The notes beneath the pieces are model-generated. The model had not been told where the DNA came from. It ran no database searches and worked only from the letters and a program-made list of their open reading frames with translations. Below are positions 23,738-31,013 of a stretch of 64,000 nucleotides of DNA, piece by piece (the first letter of the stretch is position 1; each line of letters starts with the position of its first letter). The stretch is taken from contig CP128386.1 of NCBI GenBank assembly GCA_030345135.1, positions 4,756,548 through 4,820,547 on the forward strand, written 5' to 3'. A program made the position numbers and the translations under genes. Origin of the DNA: Chitinophagaceae bacterium DXS (GTDB lineage: Bacteria; Bacteroidota; Bacteroidia; Chitinophagales; Chitinophagaceae).

Positions 23738-24760
23738 CTATTTGATGATGAATTTTGAAGGCACCATAAAGTTTTTGTCATCTGCGTGGCAAACGGCAAA
23801 CTCGAAGCCGCCCTGTATGGCGTAACCGCCGTATTCGCCTTGCTTGTTGATGGCTATAAAGCCAACCTGGACTTCTTTTATTTTGCTGCCTTTTTTGCTG
23901 ATAATACGCTCAACAGCTTTTTTGCATGCATCTTCAGGATGCAATCCCTGGCGCATTAATTCAACTACCAGGTGTGTACCGCAGATTTTGATCACTTCTT
24001 CGCCAAGTCCGCTTGATGTAGCCGCGCCCACTTCATTATCAACGTATAAACCAGCACCAATAATTGGGGAATCGCCTACACGTCCGCGCATTTTAAAACC
24101 CATACCGCTGGTTGTACAACTGCCACTTAAGTTGCCGTTCGCATCAAGGGCTATCATACCGATCGTATCATGGTTAAAGTCACCATTTTCTAACCTGTTC
24201 GGAACAGGAACAAAAGAGTGTTTGCCCTGATTTTCAATATTTATAATAGGTTTGTATTCGCTTTTTTTCAGCCATTGCTCATAGGCTTTTTTTGCGTCGT
24301 CGGATAGTTTCTGTTCTTCCAGCGGAAACCCTTCGGCTACTGCAAATTGCTGAGCTCCCTGCCCAACCAGCAAAACGTGTGGCGTTTTTTCCATTACCCT
24401 TCTCGCAACAGAAATGGGATGTTTAATGCGCTCAATTGCAGCTACTGCTCCACAGTTGCCATTTTCGTCCATAATGCTTGCATCGAGGGTAACTATACCT
24501 TCCCTGTCAGGGTTTGCGCCCAGGCCCACACAACAGTTAAGTGAATCTTCAGTAACCATCACACCTTTTTCAACCGCGTCAAGCGCCCTGCCGCCCTGCC
24601 TTAGAACCTCCCATGCTGCTTTGTTTGCATTAATACCTTCCCGCCAGGTGGAGATAACCAGTGGCTTTTTGCCCGCTTTGGTAGTAGAACGAAATGAAGA
24701 AAAAGATACCGCTGTTAATCCAAGAGAACCCAAGCGGATAAAATGCCTGCGATGTAACAT
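23738..24760 (-). CDS. N4-(beta-N-acetylglucosaminyl)-L-asparaginase (glycosylasparaginase)
   Basis: 340 residues of the N-terminal-nucleophile hydrolase family that cleaves the GlcNAc-Asn bond of N-glycans. The N-terminus (MLHRRHFIRLGSLGLTAVSF) is a Tat-like or Sec signal peptide with basic residues, so export is likely. The autoproteolysis/nucleophile site is HDTIGMIAL with Thr199. Substrate motifs are RGRVGDSPIIGAG and the downstream ATSSGLGEE. The start at 24760 is the first ATG and gives the complete signal. The next gene on the strand is cutC. It probably acts in the periplasm on glycopeptides. Confidence 0.92.
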   Translation of the reverse strand: MLHRRHFIRLGSLGLTAVSFSSFRSTTKAGKKPLVISTWREGINANKAAWEVLRQGGRALDAVEKGVMVTEDSLNCCVGLGANPDREGIVTLDASIMDENGNCGAVAAIERIKHPISVARRVMEKTPHVLLVGQGAQQFAVAEGFPLEEQKLSDDAKKAYEQWLKKSEYKPIINIENQGKHSFVPVPNRLENGDFNHDTIGMIALDANGNLSGSCTTSGMGFKMRGRVGDSPIIGAGLYVDNEVGAATSSGLGEEVIKICGTHLVVELMRQGLHPEDACKKAVERIISKKGSKIKEVQVGFIAINKQGEYGGYAIQGGFEFAVCHADDKNFMVPSKFIIK

Positions 24761-24819
24761 GTGCCTGAAATTTTGCGATGAAAGTACATCATTGACCCAT
24801 AATGGGGAAATGCAAAATT

Positions 24820-25128
24820 TTATTGGATATTAACTTTCAGCTTTTGTATCATTTCATCGCTAACTGCATCGCTATAAACACCATATGCATTTACCAGAAC
24901 ACCTTTCATACTTTCGTCACTCGCTTCAACTGCGTAAAGCACAGACGAATCGGCGGGATTGGTCATTCCTTCGAAACGATAGACTTCTCTTATCTCAAAT
25001 TGTGATGGAAGCAGGCAAATGCCGGTTTCGGCACACTTAATCTGGTCAAAAGCAATATTAAAATCTGTGGTAAAGCCGCGTTTTTTCAGATCATTCATGG
25101 CTTCAACAAGTGTATCGTAGGTATACAT
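24820..25128 (-). CDS. Conserved hypothetical protein (102 aa)
   Basis: 102 residues, MYTYDTLVEAMNDLKKRGFT at the N-terminus, with no signal peptide or membrane helix. The composition is acidic and globular (alternating helix and strand), with a Cys pair in CAETGIC (33-39). Small proteins of this type are widespread in Bacteroidota; some database entries call them phosphoribosylpyrophosphate synthetase, but 102 residues cannot hold that enzyme and no PRPP-binding loop is visible. Function unknown. It stands alone, 59 bp upstream of the asparaginase start on the same strand and divergent from ndh. Confidence 0.75.
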   Translation of the reverse strand: MYTYDTLVEAMNDLKKRGFTTDFNIAFDQIKCAETGICLLPSQFEIREVYRFEGMTNPADSSVLYAVEASDESMKGVLVNAYGVYSDAVSDEMIQKLKVNIQ

Positions 25129-25258
25129 ATAACGTTTTTTTGTTTAAGTTACAGATAAAGCGCTGGTAAAAGTTATAACTATTATCTGAATTGTTATAAA
25201 ATTCACTAGATGGTCAGCTAATACTTTTTTAAACTTTCAGTAATTTCTGAAAATTGTT

Positions 25259-25280
25259 TAACTTTGCATCCAATTGGATG
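25259..25280 (+). promoter_or_regulatory. ndh promoter -7 element and adjoining palindrome
   Basis: TAACTTTG (25259-25266) matches TAnnTTTG. It is followed directly by CATCCAATTGGATG (25267-25280), a perfect 14-bp palindrome covering the expected transcription start. A near copy lies in the leader of the next gene (26818-26833). An operator for a dimeric repressor, or a 5'-end hairpin, is plausible. Confidence 0.5.
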
Positions 25281-25378
25281 TTGGTTGAAAAAAAAGTTGC
25301 ATAATAGTTGATGCGATTGCTGATGAAAATGCCTTATGAACATGCAGATGCTATTCGTTCATAATAAATTACATCAAA

Positions 25379-26692
25379 ATGAAAGTAGTAATTATTGGTG
25401 GTGGATTTGCGGGATTACAGTTGGCTAAAAAGCTCAATAACAAAAGAGATATAGAAGTTCTGTTGATTGATCAGTATAACTATCATCAGTTTCAGCCTTT
25501 ATTTTACCAGGTAGCTACGGCAGGGCTGGATGCCAGCAACATTTCTTTTCCCCTGCGTAAAGTATTTCATAAGAGTCACAACGTTCGTTTTCGTCTGACC
25601 GAAGTAAAAGAGATTGTTCCGGCTGAGAACAAAATAAATACTGCAGTAGGCGAATTTGATTATGACGTGTTGGTTATAGCTACCGGCGCCAATACGAATT
25701 TCTTTAACAATGTCAATTTTCAGCAGTACGCCTTCCCCATGAAGTCTACGACAGAGGCATTGCAGCTTAGGCATAGCCTTATTACAACTATGGAGGAAGC
25801 GCTGGATATCAGGGATACAAAAAAACTGGAGCAAAAACTTAGCATTGCGGTTGTCGGTGGCGGTCCGACCGGTGTGGAAGTGAGTGGCGCGCTGGCAGAA
25901 ATGCGTAATAACGTGCTACCGAAGGATTATCCTGAACTTGATTTCTCTCTCATGCACATTTATTTATTGGAAGGCAGCCCTAAAACACTGGGGGTGATGA
26001 GCGAAAAAAGTAGCGAACAAAGCCGGAAATATCTTGAACATTTAGGTGTGGAAGTACATACTGGTGTTCATGTGAAAGATTATGATGGTGATAATGTGGT
26101 ACTACAGGATGGAACAATTTACCCCGCAAAAACTGTGATCTGGACGGCTGGTGTAAAAGGTAATGTTCCGGCAGGTATAAACCCGGATCTGATTGTACGT
26201 GGCAACAGGATTAAAGTTGACCGTACGAGCAAGGTATTGGGCTCATCCAATATTTATGCGATAGGAGATGTGAGTTATATGGAGACGCCTAAATATCCAA
26301 AAGGACATCCCCAGGTTGCCAATGTTGCCATTAATCAGGCGCGCAACCTTGCCATCAATCTCGTGCGCCAGGTAACGGGTAATAAGCATTACCAGGACGA
26401 GTTTGAATATAATGATAAAGGCAGCATGGCCACAATAGGACGTAACAAAGCTGTAGTTGATATTCCTAAACCAAAAGTTCATTTTGGTGGTGTGCTTGCA
26501 TGGTTTGTCTGGATGTTTCTTCACCTCGTTCTTATCCTCGGCGTAAAAAACCGGGTACAGATCTTTATCAACTGGGTGTATAAATATTTTACTTACGACC
26601 AAAGCTTACGTTTGGTGTTTAACGAATTCAACAAAAAACAAAAAGCCGCACATGAGGCGGAAGTTGTGAAGAAAAAACAAACAGTGAGTTAA
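25379..26692 (+). CDS. ndh: Type II NADH dehydrogenase (NDH-2-like)
   Basis: 437 residues with two Rossmann folds. FAD is bound by VVIIGGGFAGLQLAKKL (3-19) and NAD(P)H by IAVVGGGPTGVEVSGALAEM (about 157-176). The quinone-oxidoreductase signatures are YNYHQFQPLFYQVATAGLD near the N-terminus, ATGANTNFF, and IYAIGDVSYME in the second FAD segment. A C-terminal hydrophobic helix (GGVLAWFVWMFLHLVLILG) anchors it to the membrane. It oxidises NADH and reduces quinone without proton pumping. A palindrome overlaps its promoter, suggesting redox or nutrient control (inference). Confidence 0.92.
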   Translation: MKVVIIGGGFAGLQLAKKLNNKRDIEVLLIDQYNYHQFQPLFYQVATAGLDASNISFPLRKVFHKSHNVRFRLTEVKEIVPAENKINTAVGEFDYDVLVIATGANTNFFNNVNFQQYAFPMKSTTEALQLRHSLITTMEEALDIRDTKKLEQKLSIAVVGGGPTGVEVSGALAEMRNNVLPKDYPELDFSLMHIYLLEGSPKTLGVMSEKSSEQSRKYLEHLGVEVHTGVHVKDYDGDNVVLQDGTIYPAKTVIWTAGVKGNVPAGINPDLIVRGNRIKVDRTSKVLGSSNIYAIGDVSYMETPKYPKGHPQVANVAINQARNLAINLVRQVTGNKHYQDEFEYNDKGSMATIGRNKAVVDIPKPKVHFGGVLAWFVWMFLHLVLILGVKNRVQIFINWVYKYFTYDQSLRLVFNEFNKKQKAAHEAEVVKKKQTVS

Positions 26693-26742
26693 TGTTAAAT
26701 GCGCGGGCAAATGTCAGATGTACGGTGTTAGATGTACGATGT

Positions 26743-26789
26743 GGTGATAATGCATCCTACACTTTTAAAGTGCAGGACACATTATCACC
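26743..26789. other. Long imperfect stem-loop after ndh
   Basis: GGTGATAATG (26743-26752) pairs with CATTATCACC (26780-26789). Within it TCCT pairs with AGGA, and CACTTT with AAAGTG at the tip. There is no T-run after it, so it is either a processed mRNA end or a protein-binding inverted repeat. Confidence 0.5.
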
Positions 26790-26817
26790 GGGTTGTGAGT
26801 CAACAACTTCTAAGGTA

Positions 26818-26833
26818 ACATTCAATTGAATGT
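26818..26833. promoter_or_regulatory. Palindrome ACATTCAATTGAATGT upstream of cdd
   Basis: This is a perfect 16-bp palindrome 38 bp before the cytidine deaminase ATG. Its central 14 bp (CATTCAATTGAATG) differ from the palindrome at the ndh promoter (CATCCAATTGGATG) only at the two symmetric positions, suggesting one shared regulator. Confidence 0.5.
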
Positions 26834-26870
26834 ATTAATTTAGTTAGAAGAGTTGCAATAAAAACAAATT

Positions 26871-27356
26871 ATGCGTAAGAAGGAATATCATTTTGAATAC
26901 GAGATTTTTGATTCTATTGATGATTTAAATAGTGAGGACCGCTGGCTACTGGAAGAAGCAAGGTCGGTAACGGAGAATGCTTATGCACCTTACTCAAATT
27001 TTCGTGTTTCAGCAGTGGCTAAACTTGAAAATGGCGAAATAGTAGCGGGCAGCAACCAGGAGAACGCAAGCTACCCCGCGGGGATCTGTGCAGAGCGGGT
27101 TCTATTGTCCTCAATCGCTACGCTATATCCTAATCAGCCTATACAAACGCTTGCAATAAGTTATGATAGCGATAATGGTCCAAGTGATCATCCCATTTCT
27201 CCTTGTGGGATCTGCAGGCAAAGTCTGCTGGAATATGAAGAAAGAGTGAAGCAACCCATCCGTCTTATTCTTGGCGGCATGGAAGGAGAGGTGTACATTA
27301 TCAAGAATGCGGCTTGGCTTTTACCGCTTAGCTTTTCCAGCGATGACCTCAGATAG
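26871..27356 (+). CDS. cdd: Cytidine deaminase
   Basis: 161 residues. The zinc and catalytic motifs are complete: CAE at 73-75 (Cys73 ligand, Glu75 proton shuttle) and PCGIC at 111-115 (Cys112, Cys115 ligands). APYSNFRVSA (39-48) and NQENASYPAGICAER define the substrate pocket. It deaminates cytidine and deoxycytidine to uridines in pyrimidine salvage. Compared with the minimal 130-residue tetrameric type it has an N-terminal extension of about 25 residues. A palindrome lies in its upstream region. Confidence 0.94.
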   Translation: MRKKEYHFEYEIFDSIDDLNSEDRWLLEEARSVTENAYAPYSNFRVSAVAKLENGEIVAGSNQENASYPAGICAERVLLSSIATLYPNQPIQTLAISYDSDNGPSDHPISPCGICRQSLLEYEERVKQPIRLILGGMEGEVYIIKNAAWLLPLSFSSDDLR

Positions 27357-27428
27357 TGTTAGAGGAAAAATAAAACAGAAATTAAAATAGATTGTTTCGA
27401 AATAGAAGCTCCGAATAACTGAACTAAT

Positions 27429-27926
27429 ATGTCCCGAGTGTATTCTATTCAATGTGTTCAACATATCCCTGCTTCAATAGAAGATACCTGGAAATTTTTT
27501 AGTGATCCTTCCAACTTAAAGAAAATAACACCCGAAAAACTGGATTTTGTTGTCCACCGTGAAAACAACCAGAAACAAATGTATGCAGGACAGATCATTG
27601 AATATAAGATACGGCCACTGTTAGGCATTCCCGTATATTGGATGACTGAGATCACGCATATAAAAGAGCCTTGTTATTTTATCGATGAGCAACGCTATGG
27701 TCCTTATAGTTTCTGGCATCATCAGCATTTTTTTGAAGCGGTTGAGGACGGCGTAATAATGAAAGATCTTGTTCACTACAAAATACCTTTTTCATTTATT
27801 GGTGATATTGCTAACCAGCTTTTTGTGAGAAAACAGCTTAAAATGATCTTCTCTTTCCGATTTGCAATAATTGCAAATCTATTTGGTAACATAAAAAACA
27901 GCCAGCCGGAAATAGTAATGAGTTGA
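27429..27926 (+). CDS. SRPBCC family protein
   Basis: 165 residues with the START/Bet v1-like pattern: QHIPASIEDTWKFFSDPSNL at the N-terminus (AxxxxVW-F-dp-nl), PYWMTEI-type strands (IPVYWMTEITHI), FIDEQRYGPYSFWHHQHFFE, and DGVIMKDLVHYKIPFSF followed by a long C-terminal helix ending FGNIKNSQP. This matches the SRPBCC ligand-binding subgroup that includes proteins formerly called cell-division inhibitors. It binds a hydrophobic ligand or acts as a small hydrolase or cyclase; neither can be told from sequence. It is co-directional with cdd, 72 bp away. Confidence 0.78.
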   Translation: MSRVYSIQCVQHIPASIEDTWKFFSDPSNLKKITPEKLDFVVHRENNQKQMYAGQIIEYKIRPLLGIPVYWMTEITHIKEPCYFIDEQRYGPYSFWHHQHFFEAVEDGVIMKDLVHYKIPFSFIGDIANQLFVRKQLKMIFSFRFAIIANLFGNIKNSQPEIVMS

Positions 27927-28258
27927 TAATGTGCGTATTTAATCTTGCTTCAAATTATAATACCAGTGTCGACTATTCGATGCAATTGTGTCAGCTCTTG
28001 CAATTGTCAATTTTATTTGCAAATTTTATTCATGCATAAATGCTTCGGGTTAAGATGCCGGTGGTATGATTAAACAAAGTACTCCAATAAGTGAAGTAGC
28101 GGCATAGTTAATATTCTCGGTTCCGGCATTTTTTTGGACGGCCTGTTGTTGTGCCTTGTATAATCCCCAATTGTTCGTTTGAGCTCGTTTTTTATCCGTT
28201 GCGAAACTCCGTTTATTTTGTAAAAAAAAACTAATGGACTAGCGGAGTTTTGCTGGCC
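27927..28258. other. 332-bp spacer with an 11-bp hairpin next to pncB
   Basis: AT-rich DNA without an ORF between the convergent SRPBCC and pncB genes. GCGAAACTCCG (28201-28211) pairs with CGGAGTTTTGC (28243-28253) with one mismatch. The loop carries nine A, which on the minus strand reads as a T-run inside the loop. It lies 6 nt after the pncB stop and may help end that transcript. Confidence 0.4.
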
Positions 28259-29443
28259 CTAGTTGATGTTTAAAATTTTCTTACTGAGTAGTATCATTTC
28301 AGTATCTCCCGTGTGTTTGCCTTTTTCGTCCGAAAGTTTAACTGTCGGGATCCAATGCATGTTCCGGGGCATTGCCTCCGTAAGTTTGATCACGATGTTC
28401 ATTGGCGGCAAGCCAACATCGTTGGTAAGATTAGTACCTATGCCGAAAGATACGCCGATCTTTCCTTTGCAATAAGCCGCAATGTGCGCTACTTTCTCGT
28501 TGTTTAACGAGTCAGAAAAAATGATCGTTTTGTACTCCGGGTTTATGCCGCGTGAAAGATAGTGCCTGATTGTTTTGTCAGTGAATTCAATTGGGTCACC
28601 GCTATCGTGTCTTACACCATCGAACAGTTTCGAAAATTTCTTATCAAACTGTTCAAAAAATACATTGGTAGTGTAGGTGTCGGAGAGCGCAATGCCAAGA
28701 TCACCCCTGTAAACATCAGCCCAATGCTCCAGTCCCATAGAGTTGGCCATCTGAAAGCCATAACGGGCAGCGTGAAACATAAACCATTCATGTGCATGCG
28801 TGCCAATTGGTTTGGTTTTGTGCAACATTGCCATATGTACATTGCTCGTACCTACAAAACTTGGGCGTCCATATTGAACCAGCGTGTTTATTACAATTCT
28901 TTGCACATGATATGAATGCCTGCGGCGTGTGCCAAAATCTGCAACAGTTACACCAATCTTATTGTAAGCGTCGAATTTTACTTTTGATATTTCTTCTACT
29001 TCCTGATCTGATACGCGTTGCAAACGGCTAATCTTGTAAAACAATTCGCTGATGAGAGAAAGCAACGGAACTTCCCATAAGATGGTGCGATACCAAAAAC
29101 CTTCAATTGAAACTTTGAGATTGTTGCCGTGCTGTTCAATATGAACTTCAGAAGGATCGTATCGATAACCCTGTAAAAAGTCGAGATAAACGGGGTCGAG
29201 ATAAGGGCAGTTATCCAGAAGAAATTTTTTTTCAGCATTTGTCAATTGAAGTCCTGCCATTGCATCGACAGATTCCCTCAGCGCTTTGCCAAACCCTTCC
29301 GGAAAAATATGTTGTCCCCTGTTGATGAATTGATACCTGGCTTTTGCATATGGAAACAGTTTGGTGACCGCATATTGCATCGTAAATTTATAGAAGTCAT
29401 TATCCAGTATGGATATAAGGTTTGCTCCGGTAATCACATCCAT
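28259..29443 (-). CDS. pncB: Nicotinate phosphoribosyltransferase
   Basis: 394 residues. Motifs: LDNDFYKFTMQYAV (14-27), ADFGTRRRHSYHVQ with the His that is transiently phosphorylated in this family close by, GTSNVHMAM, GTHAHEW, RGDLGIALSDTYTT and RHDSGDPIEF for PRPP and nicotinate binding. It makes nicotinate mononucleotide from nicotinate, PRPP and ATP, the first step of the Preiss-Handler NAD salvage route. It sits alone on the minus strand, separated from the upstream susD gene by a perfect 27-bp hairpin. Confidence 0.95.
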   Translation of the reverse strand: MDVITGANLISILDNDFYKFTMQYAVTKLFPYAKARYQFINRGQHIFPEGFGKALRESVDAMAGLQLTNAEKKFLLDNCPYLDPVYLDFLQGYRYDPSEVHIEQHGNNLKVSIEGFWYRTILWEVPLLSLISELFYKISRLQRVSDQEVEEISKVKFDAYNKIGVTVADFGTRRRHSYHVQRIVINTLVQYGRPSFVGTSNVHMAMLHKTKPIGTHAHEWFMFHAARYGFQMANSMGLEHWADVYRGDLGIALSDTYTTNVFFEQFDKKFSKLFDGVRHDSGDPIEFTDKTIRHYLSRGINPEYKTIIFSDSLNNEKVAHIAAYCKGKIGVSFGIGTNLTNDVGLPPMNIVIKLTEAMPRNMHWIPTVKLSDEKGKHTGDTEMILLSKKILNIN

Positions 29444-29494
29444 TTATTCTGCTTTGAAAATAAATTTACTGCAAAATATGCTGGTTGTTAGTCG

Positions 29495-29550
29495 ACACAC
29501 ATAAATAAAAAACTGCCTGTATTTACAGGCAGTTTTTTATTTATGTGTGT
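29495..29550 (-). terminator. Very long perfect hairpin after susD
   Basis: 29495-29521 and 29524-29550 are exact inverted copies (27 bp: ACACACATAAATAAAAAACT plus GCCTGTA). The GC-rich tip (CTGCCTGTA) followed by six T is a normal intrinsic terminator, extended by an unusual AT-rich lower stem. It terminates the SusCD transcript 20 nt after the susD stop and works in both directions. Confidence 0.85.
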
Positions 29551-29569
29551 CCAGACCTTATGGGAGCTG

Positions 29570-30994
29570 TTATTGCTTATCCCACCAAACGGGGTCTTTT
29601 GTAGTAAGGCTCTGCTGAGGCTGAGGATTGGTGAGTATTGTTGTGTTTCCGTACGGCCATCTCCTTGGAATGTAGTTGACATATGCGTTTTGAGCTAATG
29701 TCAGTCTCGGAAATCCTGTGCGTCTCCAGTCATTATATGTTTCAATACTAAGGAAATCGGCAACATATTTTTCGGTGATGATTTGTTCAAGGCCATTCGC
29801 TGAAGTAAGAGGTCCCCTTGACGCTATATAAGCGCTTCCATCAACGCCAAGCATTTGCATATGCGCTGCAATAGCTGCCTGGTAAATGGGCGTAGCTGCT
29901 GCGGCGCCGCTTTTAATAAATGTCGCTTCTGCTTTAATGAACAGCTGTTCGGTATAAGTAGCGAGATAAAGATTAGCTCCCGCACCTGCTGAATTGCTTT
30001 CATCAAGCGGCAGATAACCTCCATAGAATGTATTTACCGATGAGAACGCGGTAGGATCAGGGCTTGCATCTTCTCCTGATTTTCTGCCTGTGTAAGAGCC
30101 ATCATTGGCCTTAGCTGCTATAACAGGTAAACGCGGATCATTTCTTGATTTTAGCGAATCAACAAACGAAGCAGCCAATACAACGCCACCTGCACCGGGC
30201 AGCGTGTTCATGTACCATGGGTTTTCGGCACTGGGACTTCCGGGATAAGGAACAAATGCATTATCGTCGTTTGATGCAAATCCATTTGCAAGTGCGTTAA
30301 GTGCAGAATCGGCCTGGTTGCTTGCTGTGCGTCCCGGAGCTTTAGTGAGCCTCAAATAAAAACGGGCCTTAAGCATATACATGAACTTTTTCCATTTATC
30401 CATGTCTCCGCCATAAATGTAGTCGTCACTTCCCGGTACAACGCCGCTTGAAGGCTGATTGGCATAATAAATACCACTGTCAAGCAGGTTTTGAATACCG
30501 GCATATATTGCTTCCTGGTTGTCATACTTAGGCTTTAAGTACTTTTCAATTTGTAAGGCTTCGCTAAAGGGAATATCTCCCCATATATCAGTGGCGATAG
30601 CAAAATTAAAGGCAAGCAGCGCCTTACCTATTGCAGCATACTCATTGTGTCCTGCCGCTTCCGCCTGGAAAGTCAGATCCTTAAGATTTTCTAATGTGTT
30701 AGGATAGATATAGTAGCTCCAGGTATTGTCAACGTCTACCGGTGTTATGCGATACGTTTCTGCATTTGGAGGCGGCTGATTCAGCGATAATTGTTGCATC
30801 CAATACGCCGCGATAGTTCCGTTATATCCTCCCACCACGCTTGTTGCCATTGTCACTTCTACAGGTGAGAGTATTAATGCTTCAGAAACACTTGTTGGAT
30901 GGTTCGGATCTTTATTTATATCCAGGAATTTTTTACAGCTTATAGTAGTTAAGCCCATGATGAATAGGGCTAAAGCTATATATGTCTTTTTCAT
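29570..30994 (-). CDS. SusD/RagB-family outer-membrane lipoprotein (SusD-like 2)
   Basis: 474 residues. The lipoprotein signal ends TTISCKKFLDINKDPN (Cys20), typical for the SusD-like group with the DINxDPN motif. The TPR-like helical scaffold contains WMQQLS, DIWGDIPFSEAL (a family hallmark), LKARFYLRLT and AEATFIKSGAAA; the C-terminus has EQIITEKYVADF and DWRRTGFPRL. It should lie on the cell surface and cap the SusC transporter encoded 19 bp upstream. The SusD-like 2 type is often linked to non-glycan substrates, but no degradative enzyme lies nearby here, so the ligand is unknown. Confidence 0.93.
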   Translation of the reverse strand: MKKTYIALALFIMGLTTISCKKFLDINKDPNHPTSVSEALILSPVEVTMATSVVGGYNGTIAAYWMQQLSLNQPPPNAETYRITPVDVDNTWSYYIYPNTLENLKDLTFQAEAAGHNEYAAIGKALLAFNFAIATDIWGDIPFSEALQIEKYLKPKYDNQEAIYAGIQNLLDSGIYYANQPSSGVVPGSDDYIYGGDMDKWKKFMYMLKARFYLRLTKAPGRTASNQADSALNALANGFASNDDNAFVPYPGSPSAENPWYMNTLPGAGGVVLAASFVDSLKSRNDPRLPVIAAKANDGSYTGRKSGEDASPDPTAFSSVNTFYGGYLPLDESNSAGAGANLYLATYTEQLFIKAEATFIKSGAAAATPIYQAAIAAHMQMLGVDGSAYIASRGPLTSANGLEQIITEKYVADFLSIETYNDWRRTGFPRLTLAQNAYVNYIPRRWPYGNTTILTNPQPQQSLTTKDPVWWDKQ

Positions 30995-31013
30995 CTAGTC
31001 AATTTTAGTGTTC

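Noticed and set aside
24820-25128. Label phosphoribosylpyrophosphate synthetase for the 102-residue protein
   Set aside because: The protein is a third of the needed length and lacks the PRPP-binding loop; I kept it as hypothetical.
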